A stretch of 64,000 bases of DNA, from positions 1,364,001 through 1,428,000 of the forward strand of contig NZ_BSDP01000001.1 in assembly GCF_027925245.1 (NCBI RefSeq), written 5' to 3'. Each line of letters starts with the position of its first letter. The first letter of the stretch is position 1. The stretch comes from Agromyces rhizosphaerae. GTDB lineage: Bacteria > Actinomycetota > Actinomycetes > Actinomycetales > Microbacteriaceae. The notes below the pieces were generated by a model. It ran no database searches. It was not told the origin of the DNA and saw only the letters and a program-made list of their open reading frames with translations. Positions 41,292-49,494 of the stretch are shown here, piece after piece. Position numbers and translations under genes: made by a program.

Positions 41292-42311
41292 TCACTCGGC
41301 GATCGCGAGCACGTCGTCGATCATGAGCTGCGTCGTGTCGATGCCGCCGAAGACGATGTACCAGGCCACCGGGTCGAGGTAGACGATCCGGTCGTCCGCG
41401 TACGCGGTGGTCTGCTGCACGATCTCGTTGTCCAGCACCTCGGCGGCCGGCTGCGCGTCCTCGGCGCCGGTCGCGGCGTCGCGGTCCACGACCCAGAGGA
41501 CGTCGGGGTCGTGCTCGAGCAGGAACTCGAACGAGACCGGCTCGCCGTGGGTGGCCGCGGTGATGTCGTCGACCACGGGGGCGACGCCGAACACGTCGTA
41601 GATGAGGCCGCCGCGGGCCTCGCGGGCGCCCTCGCCCGCCGCCGGCGCGAGTGCGCGGAGCTCGCCGCCGGTCACCATGACGCCGAGGCCGCTGCCGGCC
41701 TCGGCGGTGACGGCCTGCGCCTGGGCGATGCCGGCCTCGAGCTCCACGATGGCCGCGGCCGCCTCGTCCTCGGCGCCGAGCACCTCGCCGAGGAAGGTCG
41801 TGTTGCGCTCGAGGGTCTCGAGGAACCCGCCGGTGAGGCTGAGGTCGACGGTCGGGGCGATCTCGTTGAGGTCCTCCCACAGGCCGGCCGAGCGGCCGCC
41901 GATCACGATCAGGTCGGGCTGGTGCGACTCGATCTCGATGAGGTCGGCCTCGAACAGGGTGCCCGCGTTGAACGCGTCGTCGGACAGGTAGCCCTCGAGG
42001 TAGCCGGGAACGTTCTCGAGCGGTGCGCCGGCGACGTCGCCGCCGAGCGCGCCGATGGTGTCGAGGCTCGCGATGTCGAACACGACGATGGTCTCCGGGT
42101 CGACGGGCACCTCGACGGTGGTCGCCTCGTACTCCGGGTCCTCGTCCTCACCGGCGATGTTGCGGTCCCAGGAGAAGGACACGGTCGCGTCGGTGGTCTC
42201 CTCCGCCGCATCCGTGCCCGCATCGCCCGCGGTGGCGCAGCCGACGAGTGCGACGGCGGCGGCGAGGGCGATCGGGGCCGCGAGCAGCGGGCGAGTCGGC
42301 TTCAAGGTCAT
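41292..42311 (-). CDS. Siderophore-binding lipoprotein
   Basis: A 339-residue class III periplasmic-binding-type lipoprotein. Signal peptide with lipobox LVGC (Cys near residue 25) followed by an acidic linker. VVFDIASLDTIGALGG, LIEIESHQPDLIVIGGRSAG, and the closing domain GVAPVVDDITAATHGEPVSFEFLLEHDPDVLWVVDRDAA fit iron-siderophore binders. It delivers ferric chelate to the permeases. ATG follows CAGGAG. Its promoter is shared with the divergent reductase gene, which carries an IdeR box. Confidence 0.92.
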   Translation of the reverse strand: MTLKPTRPLLAAPIALAAAVALVGCATAGDAGTDAAEETTDATVSFSWDRNIAGEDEDPEYEATTVEVPVDPETIVVFDIASLDTIGALGGDVAGAPLENVPGYLEGYLSDDAFNAGTLFEADLIEIESHQPDLIVIGGRSAGLWEDLNEIAPTVDLSLTGGFLETLERNTTFLGEVLGAEDEAAAAIVELEAGIAQAQAVTAEAGSGLGVMVTGGELRALAPAAGEGAREARGGLIYDVFGVAPVVDDITAATHGEPVSFEFLLEHDPDVLWVVDRDAATGAEDAQPAAEVLDNEIVQQTTAYADDRIVYLDPVAWYIVFGGIDTTQLMIDDVLAIAE

Positions 42312-42435
42312 GTGTGTGATCTCCTGGTGTGGACAGCACGACGCGAGCGCCGCGGGCATGCCGAAGCGATGCCGACGACGCCGACGATTCGTGGGGTGCA
42401 GGCCCGCCGCAGGGGGGCGTGGCCTCGGTCGAATG

Positions 42436-42453
42436 TAGGTTAGCCTAACCTTA
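42436..42453. promoter_or_regulatory. IdeR/DtxR iron box
   Basis: AGGTTAG and CTAACCT around a central C (42437-42451) closely match the DtxR/IdeR consensus TTAGGTTAGCCTAACCTAA. TAGCCT (42441-42446) begins 12 nt before the ATG at 42453, so a bound repressor covers the leaderless promoter of the reductase gene; it is placed to act on the divergent transport operon too. Confidence 0.85.
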
Positions 42454-43280
42454 TGCAGTCGTCCACGCCGAGCTCCCCGATCGTTCTCGACGGCCCCGTC
42501 ACGGCCTTCCGCCGCGAGCGCCGACCGCTCGAACTGCGCTTCCGCCGCGCCCGCCTCGCCGAGCGCGTGCAGGTGTCGCCCGGGTACGTGCGCGTGCGCC
42601 TCGCCGGCCACGACCTGCGCGGCTTCGAGTCGCTCGGCCCCGACGACCACATCCGCGTGTTCTTCCCGGCCGACGGGGTGGAGCCCGAGTCGATCGAGTC
42701 GTACCGCGAGTCGCCGAGCCGGGAGTACACGCCGCTCGCCTGGGACCGCGACGCCGGCACGCTCGACCTGGAGTTCGTGCTGCACGGCGACCACGGCGTC
42801 GCGGGACGGTGGGCGGCGGATGCCCCTATCGGCGCCCCCGTCGCCGTCGGCGGCCCGCGCGGGTCGGCCGTGTTCGACGGCGCCCCCGAGTCGTGGTTCC
42901 TCGCCGGCGACGAGACGGCAGTGCCCGCGATCCGGCGCTTCCTCGCACTCGCCGGTGCGAACGCCCGTGGCCGCGTGCTGGTCGAGGTGCCCGACGCCGC
43001 GCACGAGCTCGACCTCGACGTGCCCGACGGCGTGCGCCTCGACTGGGTGCACCGTGGAGCGGACCCGGCCGCCCGGACCGCCGCCCTCATCGAGGCGCTC
43101 GACGTGCTGGGCCCGGACCACCGCCCCGCGGGCGACCTCTTCGCGTTCGTGGCGGCCGAGCAGTCGGTCGTGAAGCCCGCGCGCGCACTCGTGCACGACC
43201 GCTGGGGCGTCGGACCCGAGCAGTCCACGGTGAAGGGCTACTGGAAGGGCGGCGACGCCGCCTACCACGCGCCGCACTGA
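42453..43280 (+). CDS. Siderophore-interacting protein (ferric reductase)
   Basis: A 275-residue SIP/ViuB-type flavin reductase that frees iron from imported siderophores. FAD-binding region: LGPDDHIRVFFP and SREYTPLAWDRDAGTLDLEFVLHG (RxYTP motif), then GVAGRWAADAPIGAPVAVGGPRGS. The NAD(P)H domain has GDETAVPAIRRFL near residue 150. C-terminal STVKGYWKGGDAAYH is diagnostic of SIP proteins. Its promoter contains the IdeR box, so iron represses it. Confidence 0.93.
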   Translation: MQSSTPSSPIVLDGPVTAFRRERRPLELRFRRARLAERVQVSPGYVRVRLAGHDLRGFESLGPDDHIRVFFPADGVEPESIESYRESPSREYTPLAWDRDAGTLDLEFVLHGDHGVAGRWAADAPIGAPVAVGGPRGSAVFDGAPESWFLAGDETAVPAIRRFLALAGANARGRVLVEVPDAAHELDLDVPDGVRLDWVHRGADPAARTAALIEALDVLGPDHRPAGDLFAFVAAEQSVVKPARALVHDRWGVGPEQSTVKGYWKGGDAAYHAPH

Positions 43281-43311
43281 GTCGCTGTGCCGCCTTCCGC
43301 CTGGCCCTCGC

Positions 43312-43317
43312 TAGTCT
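43312..43317 (+). promoter_or_regulatory. -10 element of ABC exporter operon
   Basis: TAGTCT lies 29 nt before the ATG at 43341, giving a short leader carrying the GGAGGGGG ribosome-binding site. Confidence 0.4.
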
Positions 43318-43340
43318 GAGTGCGACGGAGGGGGTGCCTG

Positions 43341-44393
43341 ATGCCGACAGGCGTGCCGATCGAGATCGACGGGCTGTCCAAGCACTTCGGCGGCGTCACC
43401 GCCGTCGAGAACCTGAGCTTCACCGTGCAGCCGGGCCGGGTCACCGGGTTCCTCGGCCCGAACGGGGCCGGCAAGACCACCACGCTGCGCGTGCTGCTCG
43501 GGCTGGTGCGGCCCTCGCAGGGCACGGCCACCTTCGGAGGGAAGCGCTACCGCGAGCTCGAGCGGCCGCTCGAGACAGTCGGCGCGGCACTCGAGGCGGC
43601 GAGCTTCCACCCGGGACGCACCGCCCGCAACCACCTGGCCATCTCCGCCGCGACCGCCGGGGTCCCACGGGCTCGCGTCGCCGAGGTGCTCGACCTGGTC
43701 GGCATGACCCCGTACGCCGACCGACGCGTCGGCGGCTTCTCCATGGGCATGCGCCAGCGCCTGGGCCTCGCCAACACGCTGCTCGGCGACCCGGGCGTGC
43801 TCGTGCTCGACGAGCCGATCAACGGGCTCGACCCCGAGGGCATCCGCTGGATCCGCGGGTTCCTGCAACGGCTCGCCGGCGAGGGGCGCACCGTGCTCGT
43901 GAGCTCGCACCTGCTGAGCGAGGTGCAGCAGAGCGTCGACCGCGTGGTCATCATCGCCAAGGGCCGGCTCGTGCACGAGGGCACGCTGGCCGAGCTCGAG
44001 ACCGACTCGCTGCCGCGCGTGGTCGTGGACTCGCCCGACCGCACCGCGCTCGCGGCCGCGCTCGAAGCCGAGGGGCTCGTGTTCACCACGGGCCGCCAGG
44101 GCCTGATCGTCGACGCGCCCGACCCCGCGCACATCGGCCACCTCGCCTTCGTCGCCGGCATCGAGCTGCACGCGCTGTCCCGCCAGAAGTCGGCGCTCGA
44201 GGACTCGTTCCTGAACCTCGTCGGCGAGCGCGGGGTCTCCGCCGAGGACGACGGCGCGGATGCCGCCGAAGCGACGGATGCCGCTGCGACGACGGACGAA
44301 CCGGGCACGACCGGGCCCGCCGACGACGACGCTGCGGAGCATCCGTCACCGCCCGACCAACCCGACCCGGCCGACGGGAAGGGGGCCGAGTGA
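43341..44393 (+). CDS. ABC transporter ATPase, export type
   Basis: A 350-residue DRA/CcmA-type ATPase: Walker A GPNGAGKTTT, signature FSMGMRQRLGLA, Walker B VLVLDEPINGLD, switch His in VLVSSHLLSE. A long acidic, low-complexity C-terminal tail (about residue 295 onwards) is unusual. It works with the permease that overlaps its stop codon (TGATG). Resistance- or lantibiotic-type exporters share this architecture; substrate unknown. ATG 43341 follows GGAGGGGG. Confidence 0.92.
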   Translation: MPTGVPIEIDGLSKHFGGVTAVENLSFTVQPGRVTGFLGPNGAGKTTTLRVLLGLVRPSQGTATFGGKRYRELERPLETVGAALEAASFHPGRTARNHLAISAATAGVPRARVAEVLDLVGMTPYADRRVGGFSMGMRQRLGLANTLLGDPGVLVLDEPINGLDPEGIRWIRGFLQRLAGEGRTVLVSSHLLSEVQQSVDRVVIIAKGRLVHEGTLAELETDSLPRVVVDSPDRTALAAALEAEGLVFTTGRQGLIVDAPDPAHIGHLAFVAGIELHALSRQKSALEDSFLNLVGERGVSAEDDGADAAEATDAAATTDEPGTTGPADDDAAEHPSPPDQPDPADGKGAE

Positions 44394-45223
44394 TGCGCCT
44401 CTTCCCCGCGATCGGCGCAGAGTTCGCCAAGATCTTCACCACCCGCATGTGGTGGGTGCTCGCGCTCATCCTGGTCGTCTACATCGGGCTGCTCGCCGGC
44501 GGACTGGCGGCGTTCTTCGGCTGGACAATCGCCAACCCCGAGGTGAGCGGCGCTGGCGGCGCGACGGCGATCCCGCCGGAGTCCGACCTGGCGGGCCTCA
44601 TGTACAGCTTCGCCACCTCGGTCGGCTACGTGTTCCCCGTGCTGCTCGGCGCGCTCGCGGTCACCAGCGAGTTCCGGCACCAGACGCTCACGCCGACCTT
44701 CCTCGCCAACCCGCACCGTGCGGTCGTGCTCTGGGCGAAGTTCTCGGCGCTGTTCGTGGTCGGCGGCGTCGTGTTCGGCGTCCTCGGGTGGGTCTCCTCG
44801 GTCGGCCCGGCGGCCGGGGCGCTCGCCCTGTGGGACCTCGACCCCGTGCTCGACGACCCGGACACCTGGGCGATGGTCGGTCGCGGCATCCTCGCGATGG
44901 CGCTCTGGGCCGCGGTCGGCGTGGGCCTCGGCGCGCTCGTGCCGAACCAGGTCGCCGCGATCGTGATCGTGATCGCGTTCACCCAGTTCGTCGAGCCGGT
45001 GCTCAGGCTCGTCGCCACGCTCAACGACGTGACCGCCGAGATCGGCAAGTACCTGCCCGGGGCGGCGAGCGACGCGCTCGTCGGCGCGTCGTTCTACCAG
45101 ATCGCCGCGATGGGGTCGGGTGAGATCCTGGAGTGGTGGCAGGGCGGGCTCGTGCTGGCCGCCATCGCCGTCGTGACGACGCTGATCGGCTACTTCACGA
45201 GCTGGCGGCGCGACGTCACCTGA
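44393..45223 (+). CDS. ABC transporter permease, export type
   Basis: A 276-residue ABC-2-type permease with six hydrophobic segments; FATSVGYVFPVLLGALAVTSEFRHQTLTPTFLANPHR is the typical ABC-2 cytoplasmic-loop motif (EFRHxT). It partners the ATPase encoded just before. Substrate unknown. Transcription probably ends in the following GC-rich region. Confidence 0.9.
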   Translation: MRLFPAIGAEFAKIFTTRMWWVLALILVVYIGLLAGGLAAFFGWTIANPEVSGAGGATAIPPESDLAGLMYSFATSVGYVFPVLLGALAVTSEFRHQTLTPTFLANPHRAVVLWAKFSALFVVGGVVFGVLGWVSSVGPAAGALALWDLDPVLDDPDTWAMVGRGILAMALWAAVGVGLGALVPNQVAAIVIVIAFTQFVEPVLRLVATLNDVTAEIGKYLPGAASDALVGASFYQIAAMGSGEILEWWQGGLVLAAIAVVTTLIGYFTSWRRDVT

Positions 45224-45295
45224 CGCCGAGCCCAGCCCGGATCAGCTCGGGGCGGCGGCCTCGCGCGCCGCGCGCTTGTCGGCGATCGTCGTGCG

Positions 45296-45364
45296 GCTAT
45301 GTGTAGCGTAGAAGCCCTGCTATGTGCAGCGTAGAAGTGCTGCTATACGTAGCGTAGAAGCCCT
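45296..45364 (+). repeat. Three 23-bp tandem repeats before DUF4143 gene
   Basis: Units at 45296-45318, 45319-45341 and 45342-45364 share GCTATNNNNAGCGTAGAAGNNCT. Units one and three differ in three bases; unit two has a different end (GTGCT). They end just before the -10 element TATGTT (45373-45378), which lies 12 nt upstream of the ATG. Confidence 0.85.
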
Positions 45365-45384
45365 GCTGGATGTATGTTTCTGTC

Positions 45385-46656
45385 ATGGACTATCGGCGCA
45401 GGATCGTCGACCGCGAACTCGACGAGCTCTTCCCCGACCTGCCGGCGATCGCACTCGACGGCGCCAAGGGGGTGGGCAAGACCGAGACCGCCCTCCGGCG
45501 AGCGGAAGCCAGTGTCAGGCTCGATGTCGGCGCGGCGCAGCAGACCGTGCTCGCAGATCCGGAGAGCATCCTGACGCGTCCCCGCCCGCTGCTCATCGAC
45601 GAGTGGGAGCGCGTGCCGGCCGTCTGGGACGTCGTGCGACGGGCGGTGGACGCCGACGGACGCGGCGGACAGTTCCTGCTGACCGGCAGCGCGACGCCGG
45701 CGCTCGGCGCGACGGCCCACTCCGGGGCGGGCCGCATCGCTCGCATGCGCATGCGACCGATGACCCTCAGCGAACGGGGGGTCGAGGAGCCCACGGTGGG
45801 GCTCGCGCAACTCCTCTCGGGCGGTCGCGCACCGCTCGCCGGCAACACCGGAGTCCGCCTGGTGGACTACGTGCGCGAGCTCACCGCGTCCGGGCTCCCC
45901 GGTATCCGCCGGATGGGCGAGCGCGCTCGCGAGTTCCAGCTCGACAGCTACCTGCGGAACGTCGTCGACCGCGACATCCCCGAGCAGGGGGTCGCGGTGC
46001 GCAAGCCCGATCTGATGCTCGACTGGTTGCGCGCGTACGCCGCCGCCAGCTCCACGACCGCCGGGTACTCCCAGATCCTCGACGCGTCGACTCCGGGCAT
46101 CTCGGACAAGCCGGCGCGGACCACTACGACGGCCTATCGGGATGCACTGATGCAGCTCTGGCTGCTGGATCCCGTGCCGGCGTGGGGACCGGCCGGCAAC
46201 CCGTTCACGCGGCTGCAGCAGACGCCGAAGCACCAACTCGCCGACCCGGCGCTCGCCGTCCGCCTCCTCGGCCTCTCAGCTGACGCGCTCCTCGACGGCG
46301 AGGGCGAGCCGCTCGGACCCCAGCAGGGGACGATGTTGGGGCACCTGTTCGAGTCACTCGCGACCTTGTGCGTGCGTGTCGCCGCCGAAGCCGCAGGCGC
46401 CAGGGTCGGTCACCTGCGCACACGCAACGGCGACCACGAGATCGATCTCGTCGTCGTCCGACGAGACGGTCGATTCGTCGCCATCGAGGTCAAGCTCTCG
46501 GGCACGGTCGACGACCGCGACGTCCGCCACCTTCGGTGGATCAGGGAACGCCTCGGCGACGACGTACTCGATGCCATCGTCGTCACCACCGGGCCGGACG
46601 CATTCCGGCGACCGGACGGCATCGGGGTCGTACCGCTCGCCCTGCTCGCCCCGTGA
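45385..46656 (+). CDS. AAA-type ATPase with DUF4143 and nuclease-like end
   Basis: A 423-residue protein of the DUF4143/AAA_14 group. Walker A GAKGVGKTE (residues 26-34), Walker B PLLIDEWER, then a winged-helix-like DUF4143 region with LDSYLRNVVDRDI and AAASSTTAGYSQI. The C-terminus HEIDLVVVRRDGRFVAIEVKLS resembles a PD-(D/E)xK nuclease core (D, then E-x-K). Function is unknown; such proteins occur singly as mobile genes. The ATG at 45385 is leaderless by TATGTT. Codon use is somewhat less biased than in the neighbours, suggesting transfer. Confidence 0.85.
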   Translation: MDYRRRIVDRELDELFPDLPAIALDGAKGVGKTETALRRAEASVRLDVGAAQQTVLADPESILTRPRPLLIDEWERVPAVWDVVRRAVDADGRGGQFLLTGSATPALGATAHSGAGRIARMRMRPMTLSERGVEEPTVGLAQLLSGGRAPLAGNTGVRLVDYVRELTASGLPGIRRMGERAREFQLDSYLRNVVDRDIPEQGVAVRKPDLMLDWLRAYAAASSTTAGYSQILDASTPGISDKPARTTTTAYRDALMQLWLLDPVPAWGPAGNPFTRLQQTPKHQLADPALAVRLLGLSADALLDGEGEPLGPQQGTMLGHLFESLATLCVRVAAEAAGARVGHLRTRNGDHEIDLVVVRRDGRFVAIEVKLSGTVDDRDVRHLRWIRERLGDDVLDAIVVTTGPDAFRRPDGIGVVPLALLAP

Positions 46657-46871
46657 CGTTCGGTCGGCATCGTCGACGCCGCCGTAGCCGAGCCCCAGGA
46701 CGTCGATACGGTCGTGCGCCGCATCGAACGCGTCGTCAAGGTGCACGGCTACGATCGAATCGGACTGCTGCCGCAGCGGGGCATCCAGCAGGCGCTAGCT
46801 GTTGGGCGCGCTCACCATCGAGCAGCAGCGCGAGAAGCTCGAGTACCTCGAGACCTTCGCCAGGATGATCT

Positions 46872-46880
46872 GGGGGGGGG
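46872..46880 (+). repeat. Run of nine G residues before monooxygenase
   Basis: A G9 tract lies 8 nt upstream of the ATG at 46889. It may serve as the ribosome-binding site, but such a run is prone to length change. Confidence 0.6.
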
Positions 46881-46888
46881 AACGAAGC

Positions 46889-47176
46889 ATGAGCACAGCG
46901 GTCACGGTCGTCGCACGACTCCACCCGGCCTCCGAGTCGGTCGAGCAGGCTGCAGCCGTCGTGCGGGCGGCGCTCGCCGGCATCCGAGCCGAGGACGGAT
47001 GTCTCCAGTACGACCCGCACCTCGCCGACGACGGCTCGTTCCTCATCGTCGAGCGCTGGGCGTCGCGCGACGCGCTCGACGCACACAGCACCGGCGCGCC
47101 CGTGCAGGTGCTACGCGAAGGCCTCGAGGGCCTCACGACCGCCCCGGCCGAGGTCACCGTCGCCGAAGCGCTCTGA
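46889..47176 (+). CDS. Antibiotic biosynthesis monooxygenase-domain protein
   Basis: A 95-residue ABM/YgiN-type ferredoxin-like protein: TAVTVVARLHPASESVEQAAAVVRAALAGIRAEDGCLQY is the diagnostic first half and FLIVERWASRDALDAHS the second. Members are quinol monooxygenases or small-molecule oxygenases; substrate unknown. The reading frame extends upstream through the poly-G run, but the alignment of the domain starts at MSTAV. The 230 bp before it hold no gene I recognise. Confidence 0.85.
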   Translation: MSTAVTVVARLHPASESVEQAAAVVRAALAGIRAEDGCLQYDPHLADDGSFLIVERWASRDALDAHSTGAPVQVLREGLEGLTTAPAEVTVAEAL

Positions 47177-47243
47177 CACAGGCACCCTACGCACCACGAA
47201 GCTCGGCGATCGCCGGACGGCGGCGCCGGGCTTCGTCATGCAT

Positions 47244-48452
47244 CTAGTCTGCGGCCGCGTGCTCGCCCAGAAAGTTCTCTACGACGTAGTCGGCGATCGC
47301 GATCGAGCTGGTCGCGGCGGGCGACGGGGCGTTCCGCAGCAGGGTGACCGGGCCCACCCGGTCGACCGCGAAGTCGTCGAGCAGCTCACCACCGCGACCC
47401 CAGGCCTGCGCGCGCACGCCCGCGCCGGACTTGTGCGTGAGGTCGCCCATCGTGAGCTCGGGCACGAACCGGCGCGCCTTGCGGAACCACAGCGACTTGA
47501 TCAGCGAGCTCGAGATCTCGTCGACGCCCATGCGCCAGTGCTGCTTGGCCAGCGGCCAGGCGCCGGGCCAGCGCAGCGACTCCCAGGTGTCCTTCGCCGA
47601 CCACTGCAGCCAGTTGTAGCCCTCCCGACGCAGTGCCGGCACCGCGTTCGGACCGACGTGCACGTTGTCGTAGACGCCGCGCGTGAAGTGCACGCCGAGG
47701 AACGGGAAGCGCGGGTCGGGCACGGGGTAGATCATGCCGTTGACGAGGTCGGTGCGCTCGGGGGCGAGCTCCCAGTACTCGCCGCGGAACGGCAGGATCT
47801 TCGGCGACGGGTCGGCGCCGATGAGCCGCGCGACGACGTCGGACTGCAGCCCCGCGCACACGATGACCCGGTCGAAGACATCGTCCGAGACCGGGGTCGT
47901 GACCCGCACGCGACCCTGCTCGACGGCGAGGCCGGTGACCTCGTGGCCGAGGCGGATGCCACCACCGGCCGCTCGCACGTCCTGCGCCATGGCCTCCGTG
48001 ATCGACGCGTAGTCGACCACCGCGGTGTGCGGCGAGTGCACCGCGGCGACTCCGGCGACGTGGGGCTCGATCTCGCGGAGCCTGCCCACGTCGTCGATGC
48101 GGGCGAGGTCGGGCACGCCGTTCGCGATGGAGCGCCGCTCGATCTCGGCGAGCGCGTCGAGCTCGGTCTCGTCGACCGCGACGACGAGCTTGCCGACCTC
48201 GCGGTACGGCAGCCCCTTCTCGAGGCAGAAGTCGCGCATCGACGCGCGACCGGCGGAGCACAACGTCGCCTTCAGCGACCCCGGCTTGTAGTAGAGGCCG
48301 GCATGCACGACGCCCGAGTTGTGGCCCGTCTGGTGCTGGGCGAGTCGGGCTTCCTTCTCGAACACCGTCACGTCGTCGCCGCGCTGCGTCAGCGCGCGGG
48401 CGAGCGCGATGCCGACGATGCCGCCGCCGACGATGCCGGTCGTGCCCGCCAT
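47244..48452 (-). CDS. lhgO: L-2-hydroxyglutarate oxidase
   Basis: A 402-residue FAD-dependent DAO-family enzyme oxidising L-2-hydroxyglutarate to 2-oxoglutarate. Rossmann motif GIVGGGIVGIALARALTQRG; the LhgO-specific QTGHNSGVVHAGLYYKPGSLKA near residue 43; HSPHTAVVDYASIT; and ILPFRGEYWEL near 227. Length and motifs agree with the family. Single gene; the start at ATG 48452 lies just ahead of the Rossmann fold. Confidence 0.93.
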   Translation of the reverse strand: MAGTTGIVGGGIVGIALARALTQRGDDVTVFEKEARLAQHQTGHNSGVVHAGLYYKPGSLKATLCSAGRASMRDFCLEKGLPYREVGKLVVAVDETELDALAEIERRSIANGVPDLARIDDVGRLREIEPHVAGVAAVHSPHTAVVDYASITEAMAQDVRAAGGGIRLGHEVTGLAVEQGRVRVTTPVSDDVFDRVIVCAGLQSDVVARLIGADPSPKILPFRGEYWELAPERTDLVNGMIYPVPDPRFPFLGVHFTRGVYDNVHVGPNAVPALRREGYNWLQWSAKDTWESLRWPGAWPLAKQHWRMGVDEISSSLIKSLWFRKARRFVPELTMGDLTHKSGAGVRAQAWGRGGELLDDFAVDRVGPVTLLRNAPSPAATSSIAIADYVVENFLGEHAAAD

Positions 48453-48585
48453 CAGGGTGTCCGCCCTGCGGTTGGCGTGAGCCGCCTCGTCGTCATCGAT
48501 GCCCTCCCGGAGCCCTCCGCGCCGTGGTCGCGCACGGGCACCCATTCCAGCACGCCGCATGCCACGCGTGGCGGCGCCGCGCGAG

Positions 48586-48591
48586 TACGCT
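48586..48591 (+). promoter_or_regulatory. Leaderless -10 of DUF1304 gene
   Basis: TACGCT begins 13 nt before the ATG at 48599. Confidence 0.4.
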
Positions 48592-48598
48592 GGCGCCC

Positions 48599-48979
48599 AT
48601 GGCCGTCCTCGCGAGCATCGTCGTCGCCCTCGCCGCACTGCTGCACGCCTACATCTTCGTGCTCGAGAGCGTGCGCTGGTCGAGACCGTCCACATGGCGC
48701 GTGTTCGGCGTGCGCAGCCAGGAGCAGGCCGACACGATGCGGCCGATGGCGTACAACCAGGGGTTCTACAACCTGTTCCTCGGGCTGGGCGCCGCGCTCG
48801 GCCTCGTGCTGTTCTGGGTCGGCCTGACCGGGGCGGGCACCGCGCTGGTGCTGTTCACCACCGCCTGCATGGTGCTCGCGGCGACCGTGCTCGTGACGAC
48901 GGGGCCCGGCTACCTGCGGCCCGCGCTGATCCAGGGCACGCTGCCGCTCATCGGGTTCGTGCTGTTCCTGTTCGCCTGA
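48599..48979 (+). CDS. DUF1304 membrane protein
   Basis: A 126-residue protein with four helices, and the DUF1304 hallmarks ALLHAYIFVLESVRW and MAYNQGFYNLFLGLGA. Family function is unknown; it is found widely in Gram-positive bacteria. A GCCCC/GGGGC palindrome (48986-48998) follows and may terminate both this gene and its convergent neighbour. Confidence 0.9.
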   Translation: MAVLASIVVALAALLHAYIFVLESVRWSRPSTWRVFGVRSQEQADTMRPMAYNQGFYNLFLGLGAALGLVLFWVGLTGAGTALVLFTTACMVLAATVLVTTGPGYLRPALIQGTLPLIGFVLFLFA

Positions 48980-48985
48980 GCGGAT

Positions 48986-48998
48986 GCCCCGCCGGGGC
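48986..48998. terminator. Short GC palindrome between convergent genes
   Basis: GCCCC and GGGGC flank GCC, forming a small stem beginning 6 bp after the DUF1304 stop and lying 8 bp from the stop of the next gene. Weak but well placed. Confidence 0.35.
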
Positions 48999-49006
48999 GA
49001 CCCGGG

Positions 49007-49375
49007 CTACTCGTCGGGCGTGGCGGCGTCGGCGAGCTTCAGCGACTCGATGAGCTCGACCGCGCGGTTGGTGCTGACGACCAGCCGGGAGTACTGCTCG
49101 CCGGCGACATCGAGCACGACGGCCTGGCGCTTGCCCTTCACGAGCACGAAGTCGGTGCCGCCGTGCGACTTCCACTCCCCGACCGCGACGACGAGCGGCA
49201 CGACCGAACCGCGGCTGCGGATGCCGCGCACCCAGATCCACGGGTCCTCGGTGATGATCGCCGAGCGGATGTCCTCGCGCTGCACCACCACGTCGGACCG
49301 CCGGAAGGCGAGCGACTTCTCCGCGGCGGTGAGCTGCAGCTCGAGCCGATCGGAGTGGACGCGGAGGTTGGCCAT
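49007..49375 (-). CDS. Conserved hypothetical protein, PH-like
   Basis: A 122-residue soluble protein, mostly beta: MANLRVHSDRLELQLTAAEKSLAFRRSDVVVQREDIRSA, IITEDPWIWVRGIRSRGSVVPLVV, and TDFVLVKGKRQAVVLDV, with a C-terminal helix VVSTNRAVELIESL. The strand pattern recalls PH-like bacterial proteins. Function unknown. It lies between DUF1304 and the haem operon with no close partner. Confidence 0.75.
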   Translation of the reverse strand: MANLRVHSDRLELQLTAAEKSLAFRRSDVVVQREDIRSAIITEDPWIWVRGIRSRGSVVPLVVAVGEWKSHGGTDFVLVKGKRQAVVLDVAGEQYSRLVVSTNRAVELIESLKLADAATPDE

Positions 49376-49494
49376 GCATCAAGTGTGCCCGACTCGTATG
49401 CCGGATCCGGTATCGGACGCGCACAAAGCCCGAAGCCGGTCGCTGCACGATTCCACGAGCGTCCGGCCGCGGGCGGGCGCCGCGCCGGAGGCGG

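Noticed and set aside
45242..45318. Short minus-strand frame ending in ADKRAAREAAAPS
   Set aside because: About 25 codons without a start; it may be the tail of a lost gene, but nothing upstream continues it.
45296..45364. The three 23-bp repeats as a CRISPR array
   Set aside because: Units are immediately adjacent with no unique spacers, and no cas genes are nearby.
46657..46888. A gene between the DUF4143 ATPase and the monooxygenase
   Set aside because: Frames here are broken, have no clear start signal, and match no family I know; at most a gene remnant.
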